This document shows, piece after piece, positions 33,009 through 42,248 of a stretch of DNA of 64,000 nucleotides. How positions within the stretch are numbered: position 1 is the stretch's first letter; every line of letters starts with the position of its first letter. Source of the stretch: Sneathia sanguinegens (GTDB lineage Bacteria; Fusobacteriota; Fusobacteriia; Fusobacteriales; Leptotrichiaceae); the NCBI RefSeq assembly GCF_042033325.1, contig NZ_CP160095.1. One strand, written 5' to 3'. The notes beneath the pieces were generated by a model. That model had not been told where the DNA came from, made no database searches, and saw only the letters and a list, made by a program, of their open reading frames with translations. Made by a program: the position numbers and the translations under genes.

Positions 33009-33630
33009 TTTTAACCTCCATTTTAAATATAGTATCTGAAATATGTTTAACTATTTGTAAATCATGTGAAATAAAGATAAAAGTTGTTCTATATTTTTTA
33101 TTAAAAAATTTTATTAATTGTATTATTTGTTCTTGTATAGTAAGATCAAGAGAAGCAATTGGTTCATCGCAAATTACTAATTTTGGTTTTAAAATCATTG
33201 CTGCACCAACAATAACTCTTTGTCTTTGACCACCAGATAATTCGCTTGGATACTTCGTTTTAAAATCAATTAATTTTAAAAAGTTTAGCATCTCAGTTAC
33301 ACGCTCATTGATATTATCTTGTTTATTGACAATTAAAGGTTCTTTAATAATTTCTTCAACAGTCATTTTTTCATTTAAAGCACTATAAGGATCTTGGAAA
33401 ATCATTTGTATATCAGATATTTTTCTTTTTGAAATATCAGAATTATTAAATAAAATTCTGCCTGATGTTGGCTTTATAAGACCAATAATTATTTTAGCTA
33501 GTGTTGACTTACCTATACCAGATTTACCTACTATAGAAAAAATTTCACCTTCTTTTACAGAGAAGGAAATATTTGAAAAGATAAGTTCGTTATTGAACTT
33601 TTTAGAAACATTTTCTAATTTTAATAACAT
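32995..33630 (-). CDS. orphan peptide/nickel-type ABC transporter ATPase
   Basis: About 211 residues from the ATG at 33630 (the frame opens three codons earlier). Walker A GKSGIGKSTLAK, Q-loop MIFQDPYSALN, signature LSGGQRQRVIVGAA, Walker B LVICDEPIASLD, H-loop FISHDLQIV. The QDPYSALN and SGGQRQR pattern is that of DppF/OppF-type ATPases. It is shorter than usual (about 320), lacking the C-terminal oligopeptide-binding extension. No permease or binding protein is next to it, so its partner must be elsewhere. Confidence 0.88.
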   Translation of the reverse strand: MLLKLENVSKKFNNELIFSNISFSVKEGEIFSIVGKSGIGKSTLAKIIIGLIKPTSGRILFNNSDISKRKISDIQMIFQDPYSALNEKMTVEEIIKEPLIVNKQDNINERVTEMLNFLKLIDFKTKYPSELSGGQRQRVIVGAAMILKPKLVICDEPIASLDLTIQEQIIQLIKFFNKKYRTTFIFISHDLQIVKHISDTIFKMEVKNEKN

Positions 33631-33783
33631 ATTTACCACCCTTAATTTTACTATAAATTAAATAAAAATGCTAGGAATATATAAATATTTGCACAAAAGT
33701 ATTTGAATGTACTTAAAAAATTTTTTGTTTATTTCACATTTTGAAAAAATAAAAAAATGCTCATTAAAAAACGTAAATAAGCA

Positions 33784-33806
33784 TTTAATTTAATGGTATT
33801 AAGCTA
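33784..33806 (-). terminator. weak terminator after the XRE gene
   Basis: aaatgct and agcattt, with a long A-rich loop, lie just downstream of the XRE stop on the minus strand and are followed there by a T-run. The loop is large, so confidence is modest. Confidence 0.4.
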
Positions 33807-33811
33807 AAAAA

Positions 33812-34018
33812 TTATAAGAAAAATAAATCTTCAAATTTATAATCTAAAGCTTTGCAGATTAATAGAGCTAATTTTGCAGAAGGATTAAATTGCCCATTTT
33901 CTATATAACAAATGGTTTGACGAGAAACGCCAACCATATGAGCGAGTTGTTCTTGAGATATTTTTCTTAAAGTACGTACAGCTTTAATTTTATTTCTTAA
34001 AACTAAATCATAATTCAT
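33812..34018 (-). CDS. small XRE-family DNA-binding protein
   Basis: The product has 68 residues from the ATG at 34018, which follows aggagg; the frame opens eight codons earlier inside that site. It is essentially one helix-turn-helix: KISQEQLAHMVGVSRQTICY, then IENGQFNPSAKLALLICKAL and FEDLFFL. This compact type (YozG-like) usually represses its own operon, often with a small membrane protein; none is seen here. Divergent from the nucleoside phosphorylase gene. Confidence 0.88.
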   Translation of the reverse strand: MNYDLVLRNKIKAVRTLRKISQEQLAHMVGVSRQTICYIENGQFNPSAKLALLICKALDYKFEDLFFL

Positions 34019-34152
34019 AGTAGTACCTCCTAATAATGACAATTATATTATGAAAAGAAATTTTAGTCAAATTTTATATCACCATTTACACCACAAAGTA
34101 TAATTTAAAATGCAAAAAAAACAAGTAATATATTGTGCTTTTTTGGGAAATG

Positions 34153-34180
34153 TTGACTTTTTTATAAAATGGAGTACACT
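34153..34180 (+). promoter_or_regulatory. promoter of the nucleoside phosphorylase operon
   Basis: ttgact, 16-base spacer, tacact. It is placed 27 bases before the TTG start with the aaaggag site in between. Confidence 0.5.
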
Positions 34181-34206
34181 AATATTAGTGAAAGGAGCTG
34201 ATAGTT

Positions 34207-34944
34207 TTGGAAAAAAATATGCTACCAGGAATTAAATTGTTGGAAGGTGAAGTACAAGAAAGAGTTCTTGTAGTTGGAGATCCGTTTAGAGCTGAAATGT
34301 TGGCAAATCGTTTGGACAATATGAAATGCTTAGTAAAGGCAAGAGAATATTGGACTTATTTTGGTTACTATAAAGGAGTACCAATTAATATTTGTTCACA
34401 TGGAGTCGGTGCAAGTGGTGCTATGTTGGCATTTATTTCATTAATTAAAGGTGGGGCAAAGCTTATTATTAGACTAGGAACATGTGGTTCAATAAGTGAA
34501 AATATAAAAGCTGGAGATATAATAATACCTACTGCATGTTCAAAAGAAGATGGAGTTAGTGATATTTATGTACCTAAGAGTTTCCCAGCTATTAGTGATT
34601 ACGGTGTATTAAATGAACTTAAAACAATAGCAGAAAAAAAGAATTTGAAACCAAATGTTGGTATAGTAGTTACACAAGGTGCATTTTATGGAGGAGTTCT
34701 TAAAACTAATACTGAAGAACAAGCTAAAAGTGGAGCTATAGGTCTTGAAATGGAATTAGCTTGTCTATTTGTAGCAGCTAGTATGTATGGAATTAAAGCA
34801 GGATCTATTTTATCTGTTGATGGAAATGCCTTGAAAGTTTTACAAAAAGCTGAAGAAAATAATCCTGATCCAGAATTATTAAAGAAAACAGTTAATACTT
34901 GTGCAGATGTAGCTCTTGAAGCATTGGTTAATTTTAAATTGTAA
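34207..34944 (+). CDS. purine/uridine nucleoside phosphorylase
   Basis: The product has 245 residues from a TTG at 34207 (aaaggag, 10 bases before). NP-I family: GDPFRAEMLANRLDN, SHGVGASGAMLAF, RLGTCGSI (phosphate site), GLEMELACLFVAAS (Glu-Met-Glu of the sugar site) and SVDGNAL (catalytic Asp). It splits a nucleoside with phosphate to base and ribose-1-phosphate. The sequence lies between DeoD and Udp types, so base preference is uncertain. It is followed closely by a permease. Confidence 0.85.
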   Translation: MEKNMLPGIKLLEGEVQERVLVVGDPFRAEMLANRLDNMKCLVKAREYWTYFGYYKGVPINICSHGVGASGAMLAFISLIKGGAKLIIRLGTCGSISENIKAGDIIIPTACSKEDGVSDIYVPKSFPAISDYGVLNELKTIAEKKNLKPNVGIVVTQGAFYGGVLKTNTEEQAKSGAIGLEMELACLFVAASMYGIKAGSILSVDGNALKVLQKAEENNPDPELLKKTVNTCADVALEALVNFKL

Positions 34945-34955
34945 AAGGAGTTTAG

Positions 34956-36272
34956 ATGGAAGAAACAAATGAAAAACAATTAAATTTATTTGAACTTATG
35001 ATGATAGGAATAGGTCAAATAATTGGATCTGGTATAGTAGTATTGCTATGTATAGCAATTGGAATGACAGGTAAGGGGGTTGCAGTATCATTTTTATTAG
35101 CAACAGTTATTATAATTATTCCGTTAATACCTCTTGCAGCACTTGGTTCAGCAATACCTAATAAGGGTGGAATGTATTCGTATGTTAGAGATCTTATAGG
35201 ACCTAGAACAGCCTTTTTCTATGTTGCTTTATTAGTTTTTGGGCAATTCATTTTGGCACAATATGCAATTGGTATTTCACAATATGCACAAGATTTATGG
35301 CCTTTTATTAATCCAAGACTTTTAGCAGGAGCAGTTATGACTTTTGTTTTCATAGTTAATATAGTTGGATTGAAAACATCAGTATTTGTTCAAAGAGTAA
35401 CAGTTATTATATTGATAGTATCATTGTTCGCATTTATTGGTTTTGGTTTACCACAAGTAAAAGAATTTCCAAGCTTTTTTGAAGCAAAGAATATATTCCC
35501 TAATGGTATTGGAACATTTATATCAGCAATGTTACTTGTAAGATATACAATGATAGGTGGAGAATTCTTGTCTGAATTTGGTGGAAAGGCTAAGAACCCA
35601 GGTAAAAATATACCTATAGCTATGATAGGATCAACATTAATTGTAGCAGTTGTATATTTCTTAATAACAATAGTAGCAGCAGGTGTTTTACCAGTATCAG
35701 AAGTAGCTAATAAGACCTTAGGTGTAGTTGCAAAGAGAATATTACCAAATTATATGTACTATATCTTTATGATAGGTGGTGGAATGATAGCGTTATTTAC
35801 ATCACTTAATGCAGTATTCTCATGGGCACCTATCGGTATAAAAGCAGCAATAAATGATGGTTGGTTACCTAAAAAAATGGCAGAAGAAAATAAAACATTT
35901 GGAACACCACATTATCTATTATTAATGTATTATATTATAGGAATGTATCCAATAATAACTGGTCAAGAAATAAAGGTTGTTTCACTTATAGGTGCAAATG
36001 TAGGATTAATTTTCTCAATTTTCCCTGTTATAACTTTATTTTTCTTAAAGAAAAAAAGACCAGAAGCATATAAAAATGCTAAATTTAAATTAGGACCTAT
36101 TGCAAGTATAATATTCCCAATTTTAAGTGTTACAATATATATAATAGGAATAGTATCAAGTTGGAGTTTCTTAAAGAGCCAAGGTGCAATAATACCTATA
36201 GTAGTTTTCTGTATAATAGTGTTGATTTATTCAAATTTACGTTATCCATATATAGACAGAAATAAAAAATAA
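34956..36272 (+). CDS. APC-superfamily amino acid permease
   Basis: The product has 438 residues with twelve membrane helices. GIGQIIGSGIVVLLCIAIG at the start is the APC helix-1 unwound motif (G-S-G-I-V), and PNKGGMYSYVRDLIGPRTAF follows helix 2. It probably moves an amino acid or a related compound. The 11-base gap to the phosphorylase suggests one transcript, which could link it to nucleoside or base uptake, but the family gives no proof. Ends at a terminator. Confidence 0.85.
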   Translation: MEETNEKQLNLFELMMIGIGQIIGSGIVVLLCIAIGMTGKGVAVSFLLATVIIIIPLIPLAALGSAIPNKGGMYSYVRDLIGPRTAFFYVALLVFGQFILAQYAIGISQYAQDLWPFINPRLLAGAVMTFVFIVNIVGLKTSVFVQRVTVIILIVSLFAFIGFGLPQVKEFPSFFEAKNIFPNGIGTFISAMLLVRYTMIGGEFLSEFGGKAKNPGKNIPIAMIGSTLIVAVVYFLITIVAAGVLPVSEVANKTLGVVAKRILPNYMYYIFMIGGGMIALFTSLNAVFSWAPIGIKAAINDGWLPKKMAEENKTFGTPHYLLLMYYIIGMYPIITGQEIKVVSLIGANVGLIFSIFPVITLFFLKKKRPEAYKNAKFKLGPIASIIFPILSVTIYIIGIVSSWSFLKSQGAIIPIVVFCIIVLIYSNLRYPYIDRNKK

Positions 36273-36282
36273 ATTATGATAT

Positions 36283-36313
36283 AAATAGTGGCTTAGGTCA
36301 CTATTTATTTTTG
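36283..36313 (+). terminator. terminator after the permease
   Basis: aaatagtg and cactattt form an 8-bp stem around gcttaggt, followed by atttttg. Confidence 0.75.
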
Positions 36314-36370
36314 TGAAAATAAAAACAATTATTGAAAAAGGTGAAAAATAATGTATAATATATTTGAACA

Positions 36371-36441
36371 AACAGGGGTGCTATTTTAATGGCTGAGATT
36401 ATACCCTAAACCTGATACAGGTAATACTGGCGTAGGGAGTT
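36371..36441 (+). promoter_or_regulatory. TPP riboswitch (THI element)
   Basis: Conserved parts in order: aggggtgc, ggctgagat with ataccc, aacctgatacagg and taatactggcgtaggga. This matches the TPP aptamer, including the CUGAGA pyrimidine pocket. A hairpin with a T-run (36473-36497) right before the transporter start is the expression platform, so TPP binding should end transcription. Confidence 0.93.
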
Positions 36442-36472
36442 TATGTTTTTTTTGATATAATCAAATTTTACT

Positions 36473-36497
36473 ACTCTCTCATAGAGAGTTTTTTTTT
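36473..36497 (+). terminator. riboswitch-controlled terminator
   Basis: actctct and agagagt with a 3-base loop, then nine T. It lies between the aptamer and the first transporter gene. Confidence 0.85.
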
Positions 36498-36507
36498 AGG
36501 AGTATAT

Positions 36508-37236
36508 ATGAAGAAATTAAAAGATTATAGTTTAGTTATTTTATTGCTAATAGTTTGGGAGATTTTGTCTGATTTACATATCATATCAGAATTTTTGCTA
36601 CCATCCCCATATCAGGTCATTTTAGCATTTATAGGAGATTTTGGTCTGCTTATGCGACATACCTACTATACACTATTGGTAGCTTTTATTGGCGTTTTTA
36701 TAGGTATAATACTTAGTTTTATCTTATCACTTAGTATGGATTTATACCAAGGACTTTACGATTTAGTTTATCCAGTTATAATATTGACGCAAACAATACC
36801 AACTATTGCAATAGCACCTTTATTAATTATATGGTTAGGATATTATATGAAACCTAAAATAGTTTTAGTAGTTATATCAACTTTCTTTCCAATAACTATT
36901 TCTTTATTGAATGGTTATAAGGCTGTTGATAAAGATAATATACAATTACTTAAAGCAATGGGGGCTAATACCTTTCAAATGTATAGATATTTAAAAATCC
37001 CTTCAGCAATGAGCTATTTTTTTTCAGGTTTAAAAGTATCAATGTCATATTCGTTAATATCTGCAGTAATTTCTGAATGGTTAGGGGGCTATTATGGATT
37101 AGGTGTATATATGACAAGAGTAAAAAAGGCATTTGCCTTAGATAAGATGTTTGCTGTTATATTTCTTATAACCTTTTTAAGCTTATTATTAATGTCAATA
37201 ATAGATATTTTAGAAAAGAAAATAATTAAAAAATAG
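36508..37236 (+). CDS. thiX: ABC permease for thiamine pyrimidine precursor (ThiX-like)
   Basis: The product has 242 residues. About six membrane helices and the EAA-like motif LLKAMGANTFQMYRYLKIPS that contacts the ATPase. It belongs to the SsuC/TauC-like permease group. The TPP riboswitch upstream and an NMT1-type binding protein downstream identify it as the permease of the ThiXYZ system importing hydroxymethylpyrimidine or its formylamino precursor. Confidence 0.88.
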   Translation: MKKLKDYSLVILLLIVWEILSDLHIISEFLLPSPYQVILAFIGDFGLLMRHTYYTLLVAFIGVFIGIILSFILSLSMDLYQGLYDLVYPVIILTQTIPTIAIAPLLIIWLGYYMKPKIVLVVISTFFPITISLLNGYKAVDKDNIQLLKAMGANTFQMYRYLKIPSAMSYFFSGLKVSMSYSLISAVISEWLGGYYGLGVYMTRVKKAFALDKMFAVIFLITFLSLLLMSIIDILEKKIIKK

Positions 37237-37247
37237 GAGGAGAAAAG

Positions 37248-38222
37248 TTGAAAAATAAATTTATTAAAATTTTAACAATTTTCGTAATGTTATTTACAGT
37301 GTTTTCATGCTTTAATTCAAAGAAAGCAGAAAATAAAAAGTTGGAAAAACTTACTTTAGTATTGGATTGGGTTCCAAATACAAATCATACAGGTATCTTC
37401 GTAGCCAAAGATTTAGGATATTTCAAAGAAGAAGGTATAGATTTAAATATAGTTCAACCAGCTGAAGATAGTTCAGCAGCAATAGTAGGTTCAGGTAAAG
37501 CAGAATTAGGTATATATTTCCAACCTAATTTAGTAAAAAGATTATTAAAAAATACTCCAATAACTGCTATAGCTGCAATATTACAAAAGAATACAGCTGG
37601 GTTAATGTCATTAAAATCATTAGGAGCTAAAACACCAAAAGATTTACAAGGTAAAAGATATTCAACTTGGCAAGATCCTATAGATGATGCTACTGTAAAA
37701 ACAATAGTAGGGGATAAAATGGAATATATCCCAGGAGAAAGTACTGATGCTACAGCAGGTTTGGTAGCAAATCAATATGACTTTATTATTGTATATAGTA
37801 ATTGGGATTTAATTAATGCAAAATTAAAGAAAGTAGATGTTAATTTCTTCCCTTTAGCTGAATATGAACCAATATTTGATTATTATTCACCAGTTTTAAT
37901 AGCTAATAATGACTTCTTAAAAAATAAACCAGAATTAGCTAGAAAAGTATTAAAAGCTCTTGAAAAAGGTTATAGATATGCAATACAAAATCCAGATAAG
38001 GCAGCAGATATTTTAATTAAAAATGCACCTGAAGGTAATAAAGAATTAATTAAAGAAAGCCAAAAGAGTATTGCTAAATATTACTTAAATGAAAAAGGTG
38101 AATGGGGACGTATAGATATAGCAAAATGGGATAAATTCTATAATTGGTTATATGAAAAGAAATTAATAGATAAAAAATTACCAAGTTCTGCAGGTGTAAC
38201 AAATGAATATCTTGGAAATTAA
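37248..38222 (+). CDS. thiY: substrate-binding lipoprotein, NMT1/ThiY type
   Basis: The product has 324 residues from a TTG with aggagg. Lipoprotein signal peptide with lipobox VFSC (Cys about residue 21). LVLDWVPNTNHTGIFVAKDL followed by GYFKEEGID is the NMT1/THI5-like domain signature, as in ThiY pyrimidine-binding proteins. The WDPIDDATV-like stretch and TAGLVANQYDFI complete the fold. It captures the pyrimidine outside the inner membrane. It overlaps the next gene by 20 bases. Confidence 0.9.
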   Translation: MKNKFIKILTIFVMLFTVFSCFNSKKAENKKLEKLTLVLDWVPNTNHTGIFVAKDLGYFKEEGIDLNIVQPAEDSSAAIVGSGKAELGIYFQPNLVKRLLKNTPITAIAAILQKNTAGLMSLKSLGAKTPKDLQGKRYSTWQDPIDDATVKTIVGDKMEYIPGESTDATAGLVANQYDFIIVYSNWDLINAKLKKVDVNFFPLAEYEPIFDYYSPVLIANNDFLKNKPELARKVLKALEKGYRYAIQNPDKAADILIKNAPEGNKELIKESQKSIAKYYLNEKGEWGRIDIAKWDKFYNWLYEKKLIDKKLPSSAGVTNEYLGN

Positions 38223-38913
38223 GGATATTTGTCACAAATTTGATGAAAAACCAATATTAGAAGATATAAATTTCTGTGTAAAAAAAGGAGAAATTGTCGG
38301 AATAATAGGACCTAGTGGGGTAGGTAAAACTACATTGTTTAATATTATAGCTGGTTTAATTTATCCAACAAAGGGAGAAGTATATTTAGAAGATGAAAAG
38401 ATAACAGGAAAAACTGCAAAGGTTAGCTATATGCTACAAAAAGATTTGTTATTACCATTTATGACTATTTATGACAATATAGCCCTACCTTTAAAAATAC
38501 AAAAAGTTGATAAAAATATAATTAGAAAGAAAATAGAAGAAAATATACCAAAATTTGGTTTAGATGGACTTCTTGAAAGATATCCAAAAGAATTATCTGG
38601 AGGTCAAAGACAAAGAGCGGCTTTATTAAGAACATATATGTTCAGTGATAAAATAGTATTGTTGGATGAACCATTTTCTGCCTTAGATTATATTACAAAA
38701 ACTAAGATGTATGATTGGTTTTTAAATTTAAAAAATAAGTTAAATTTAACCTGTCTTCTAATTACACATGATATAAATGAAGCAATTTTGCTAGCAGATA
38801 CAGTTTATGTACTTTTAGGGCAACCAGGTAAATTTGTTGCAAAATTTAAGATTAATAAAACTGAAGAAGAAATGTCAAGAATAAAAAAAGAAATTTTTAA
38901 GGTTATAAAATAA
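38203..38913 (+). CDS. thiZ: ABC ATPase of the thiamine-precursor transporter (ThiZ-like)
   Basis: The product has 236 residues. Walker A GPSGVGKTTLFN, Q-loop MLQKDLLLPF, signature LSGGQRQRAALLRT, Walker B IVLLDEPFSALD, H-loop LLITHDINEA. It powers uptake through ThiX/ThiY. The 20-base overlap with thiY indicates coupled translation. No thiamine synthesis genes are in the window, so the cell may rely on salvage. Confidence 0.9.
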   Translation: MNILEIKDICHKFDEKPILEDINFCVKKGEIVGIIGPSGVGKTTLFNIIAGLIYPTKGEVYLEDEKITGKTAKVSYMLQKDLLLPFMTIYDNIALPLKIQKVDKNIIRKKIEENIPKFGLDGLLERYPKELSGGQRQRAALLRTYMFSDKIVLLDEPFSALDYITKTKMYDWFLNLKNKLNLTCLLITHDINEAILLADTVYVLLGQPGKFVAKFKINKTEEEMSRIKKEIFKVIK

Positions 38914-38931
38914 AAAAATTTTTTATAAGGG

Positions 38932-38961
38932 AATCTAGTACTACTAGATTTCTTTTTTTTA
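38932..38961 (+). terminator. terminator after thiZ
   Basis: aatctag and ctagatt form a 7-bp stem with a tacta loop, followed by a T-rich run. Confidence 0.8.
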
Positions 38962-39051
38962 TTTTTAAGAAAAAAGAAAGGAATAAACTTAAGAAAAAAA
39001 AGAAAATTATTTTAAAAAAAAAGTAAAATATACCTGAAAGGAGGAGCTTAA

Positions 39052-40089
39052 ATGATAGATGATAAGCAATTTTTAGAACATACAGAGTTATTTAAAAAAA
39101 GAATAGAAGAAAATTTGAAATTAGGTTTAGAAAATATAAAAAGCTTGCTTTTTGATGTGAAGACTAAGCCAGATATTTATTTTACAATTCTAGAAAAAGA
39201 GAATAAAAAATACTCTTTCTTTTTGAATCCTATGTTGGAATCTAATGAAGATGAAGTATATATAGATAAGCCATATTATGAATTAAAAGAATTGGAAAAT
39301 AAAGAATTTATAGGAGAATATGTGCTTGGTACAGAAAGGTTTAGGTTTATATTCACCTTAGAAAAAGATACAAGGTATATTGAAAAAATAGAAGAAATAT
39401 ATTTTGCATATTTACTTTCAAATCTTGAATGGGATGGATTAGATTTAAGATATGTTAATAGAATGTACAAGATAAAATTTAAGGAATTTATTGATATTAT
39501 TGAAAATGTTGAAGAAGCCAAAATTGAATATAATTTAGACGAAGATTTTAAATTCAATCAAACAATTTTTTGGAATATAAGCGAAGAGAAAATAATTTCA
39601 AAAAAAACTTTAACAAGATTGGACGATATAGGCTATAAATATATCTTAGATAAAAAAGTAGAAACATTTTATTTAGTAAAAGATGATATAAGAAATATCG
39701 ATGATATATTAATTTATGATGAACATATTGATATTTATTCAAGAAAAGATGATTTATATATCTTTGATATTTTTAAAATTTTACCTTTTGATAAACGATT
39801 TGTAACTAAGTATATTGATAATAAAATAGTAGAACATAAATTAATCTCTTTAGAAGATATAAAAAAAATATTTTTCAAACAATATAAAATAAAAATTTTA
39901 GAAATATTCTATTCAAATGAAAATCTATCACATTTATTAATTCCAGACTATAATCAACAAATATTTAAATTTAAAAATTCATATATTTATATAAAATTAG
40001 AGAAAATAGCTTGCTATGAAGATGTTTTTTTTCTTGTGAATTTTTTAAATAATAAATTTGAAGCCTTTGAGGTGAGAATTTATGAATAA
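39052..40089 (+). CDS. unknown protein, first gene of the spike/effector cluster
   Basis: The product has 345 residues with an aaggagg site. Rich in Lys, Ile, Glu and Tyr, with alternating strands and no membrane segment, signal peptide or recognised motif. It starts a tight five-gene run (overlaps of 8, 4 and 17 bases, then a 7-base gap) leading to a VgrG-like spike and a PAAR-like hydrolase. Position suggests an adaptor, baseplate or chaperone role, but this is inference from context only. Confidence 0.7.
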   Translation: MIDDKQFLEHTELFKKRIEENLKLGLENIKSLLFDVKTKPDIYFTILEKENKKYSFFLNPMLESNEDEVYIDKPYYELKELENKEFIGEYVLGTERFRFIFTLEKDTRYIEKIEEIYFAYLLSNLEWDGLDLRYVNRMYKIKFKEFIDIIENVEEAKIEYNLDEDFKFNQTIFWNISEEKIISKKTLTRLDDIGYKYILDKKVETFYLVKDDIRNIDDILIYDEHIDIYSRKDDLYIFDIFKILPFDKRFVTKYIDNKIVEHKLISLEDIKKIFFKQYKIKILEIFYSNENLSHLLIPDYNQQIFKFKNSYIYIKLEKIACYEDVFFLVNFLNNKFEAFEVRIYE

Positions 40090-40633
40090 TAAATTTTTCC
40101 CATATATTTGGTATTTAGAGTATAAAAAAATAAAAGAAATTAGTTTTAATGAGTATATTCCTTATTTTGAATTAAGTTTAGATGGTTTTAATATAGGGAA
40201 AAAGGCACATATAAATTTACCTTCATTAAATATATATTTTAAATATGGACTTAATGAAAATTTAGCTAAAATATATATTAAAATCTTAGCGAAAATAAGA
40301 TATGAATTAATAATTAGCAAGTTAAGTATATATAATGAAAATGAAAAATATTTAATAAGTAAGTGGAAGTATAAAGCAAGGTATATAAAAGATAAGTTAT
40401 ATATATTTTTTTCATGTATTAAAGATAATTTTGAAAGTTATATGATATATAGAAAAGACAGACAATTTTTCATAATTTTAGATTATAAAAAAACAGTATA
40501 TATAGAACGATTAATTAATGAGATAATAGAAGAATTTTTACCAATAGGCTTTGAATGTAGGTATTTTTTTAATAATTTTTTATTCTTAGATATAATAGAA
40601 TTTTCAGAGCAAGAAAGGTGGATTAGCATATGA
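40082..40633 (+). CDS. unknown protein, second gene of the spike/effector cluster
   Basis: The product has 183 residues. The start overlaps the previous gene by 8 bases. Tyr- and Lys-rich; residues 20-60 look like beta strands and the rest is mixed. No signal peptide or known motif. Its overlap with both neighbours suggests a protein needed in stoichiometry with them. Confidence 0.65.
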   Translation: MNNKFFPYIWYLEYKKIKEISFNEYIPYFELSLDGFNIGKKAHINLPSLNIYFKYGLNENLAKIYIKILAKIRYELIISKLSIYNENEKYLISKWKYKARYIKDKLYIFFSCIKDNFESYMIYRKDRQFFIILDYKKTVYIERLINEIIEEFLPIGFECRYFFNNFLFLDIIEFSEQERWISI

Positions 40634-41016
40634 AATATGAAATTAAATTAGAAAATGTAAATATTTCAAATGAGATAATAAAATCTGTAGAAATTAATAT
40701 TTTACAAGATGTAAAAGAAAGTTATGTAAATGATAAAAATAGAATAGAGTTATTAATAGAAGGTGAGATATTTACAAAAGATAATACAAATATAAAAACA
40801 AATACTTTAATAAGAGAACTTATAAAAATCAAAGATAAGTACTTTGATGTAAATTTAAAAATAGATGATGTTGCTTATTTTTTCCCAAAGTTATATATCT
40901 ATAAATTAATTCAAAAATTTAATGGCGAAAGTGGGAAATTTAATTTGGTTCTATTACAGAAATTTATAGGTGATCAAAAAGAAATTGAGGTAAATGTAGA
41001 TGATAATAAAAATTAA
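40630..41016 (+). CDS. unknown small protein, third gene of the spike/effector cluster
   Basis: The product has 128 residues. Mostly predicted beta (YEIKLENVNISNEIIKSVEI, RIELLIEGEIFT, NLVLLQKFIG). The size and beta-rich pattern would fit a tail-tube or Hcp-like protein, but no conserved motif proves it. It overlaps the VgrG-like gene by 17 bases. Confidence 0.6.
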   Translation: MKYEIKLENVNISNEIIKSVEINILQDVKESYVNDKNRIELLIEGEIFTKDNTNIKTNTLIRELIKIKDKYFDVNLKIDDVAYFFPKLYIYKLIQKFNGESGKFNLVLLQKFIGDQKEIEVNVDDNKN

Positions 41017-42241
41017 TAATACTGAAATAAAAGAATATACCTTAAAAAGATTAAGCTTAAAATCAGCATATAATAAGCACACAGAATTGGAAATAGAACT
41101 TGAAATTTTAGATATTCAACAATTAAGTGGAAATATAATTGAAATAGAAGATAAAATAAACTATTTTTCTGGAGAAATATATGATAAATGTGTATCAAAA
41201 TTTGGTATAGATGGTAAAAAAGCTCTTATAAAAGCTTATTCATATAGTAAGAAAATGGATATAAAAAAAAATTATAAAATATTCCAAGATGAAACAATAA
41301 CATATTATGATATTTGCTTAGAATTATTAAAAGAATATAAATTTAAATATTCAATTTCAAATAGTTTAAAAAGATCAATTAATAGATTGTATTTACAATA
41401 TGCACAAACAGATTTTGAATTTATGGCAAGGATATTAAATGATATAAATGAAGTAATATATACAAGTTATTCTGGAATTTTAATGATAGGTCTACAAAAT
41501 GTATCTGAAATTGATTTAAAAAATATAGTTGAAAGTGGTATCAAGAATAAGGATAGTTATTTCAAAATAAAAAATGAAGTATATTTAGTCGGAGATAAAT
41601 ACCAAGATAAATATATTTGCGAGCTAATTACAAATTTAGATAAAAATATTTATTTAACAGAAATATTGTTATGCCCAAAAGGCAATTATTTATATGAAAT
41701 AAAAAATAATGTTAAGGGAACTTTTTTGGAAGCAACGGTAATTAAGGTTATTGAAAATCTTGAAGTAGCTAGTATGAAAGTGGATTTTTCAAGAAGTATA
41801 TGGGATAAGAGTAAAAATAAAAAAAGTTTGAGTTTTTCTACACCTTATTCAAAGACAAGTACGGGCTTTTTTCCAACACCAGAAAATGGAGATATAGTGG
41901 ATGTGTACTTTCCAAGTGATAATGAAAATGATGCAAAGGTAGCATTTTGTATTAATAATAAAGGAAGTAATAGATTTTGTACTGATGAAAAAAGAGTATA
42001 CATAAGTAAAGAGGCAAGTATAGAATTAGAAAAAGATAAATTTACAGTAGATACTAATAAGATAGTATTTATTTCAAAAGAAGAAATAGCTAATCTAAGT
42101 AGGGGCTATATATCTATGGAAGCAAAGGATGAAATGAGTATATATGGAAATAATATTATTCTTGTTTCCAAAAAAGCAGATATAGACATAAATAGTAAAT
42201 CTAATATTAAATTAAAAGCTAATAAAATATTTAATAATTGA
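41000..42241 (+). CDS. VgrG/gpD-like spike protein
   Basis: The product has 413 residues. The N-terminal part (LKRLSLKSAYNKHTELEIEL, DICLELLKEYKFKYSIS, YLQYAQTDFEFMARILNDIN) resembles the late-control gpD/VgrG base; the Y-x-Q-Y-x-x-(T/S)-D-F-x-F-x-x-R motif is its best-known signature. An OB-like part with TPENGDIVDVYFPSDNENDA is followed by a repetitive strand-rich C-terminus (ISKEASIELEK, ISMEAKDEMSIYG, IDINSKSNIKLKANKI) like the VgrG needle. Known: such spikes tip contractile injection machines and carry PAAR effectors. No sheath, Hcp-type tube or ClpV gene is seen nearby. Confidence 0.8.
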   Translation: MIIKINNTEIKEYTLKRLSLKSAYNKHTELEIELEILDIQQLSGNIIEIEDKINYFSGEIYDKCVSKFGIDGKKALIKAYSYSKKMDIKKNYKIFQDETITYYDICLELLKEYKFKYSISNSLKRSINRLYLQYAQTDFEFMARILNDINEVIYTSYSGILMIGLQNVSEIDLKNIVESGIKNKDSYFKIKNEVYLVGDKYQDKYICELITNLDKNIYLTEILLCPKGNYLYEIKNNVKGTFLEATVIKVIENLEVASMKVDFSRSIWDKSKNKKSLSFSTPYSKTSTGFFPTPENGDIVDVYFPSDNENDAKVAFCINNKGSNRFCTDEKRVYISKEASIELEKDKFTVDTNKIVFISKEEIANLSRGYISMEAKDEMSIYGNNIILVSKKADIDINSKSNIKLKANKIFNN

Positions 42242-42248
42242 GGAATAT

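Noticed and set aside
39052..41016. Calling the three unknown cluster proteins sheath, tube and baseplate
   Set aside because: Position is suggestive, but no diagnostic motif is visible, so I left them as unknown.
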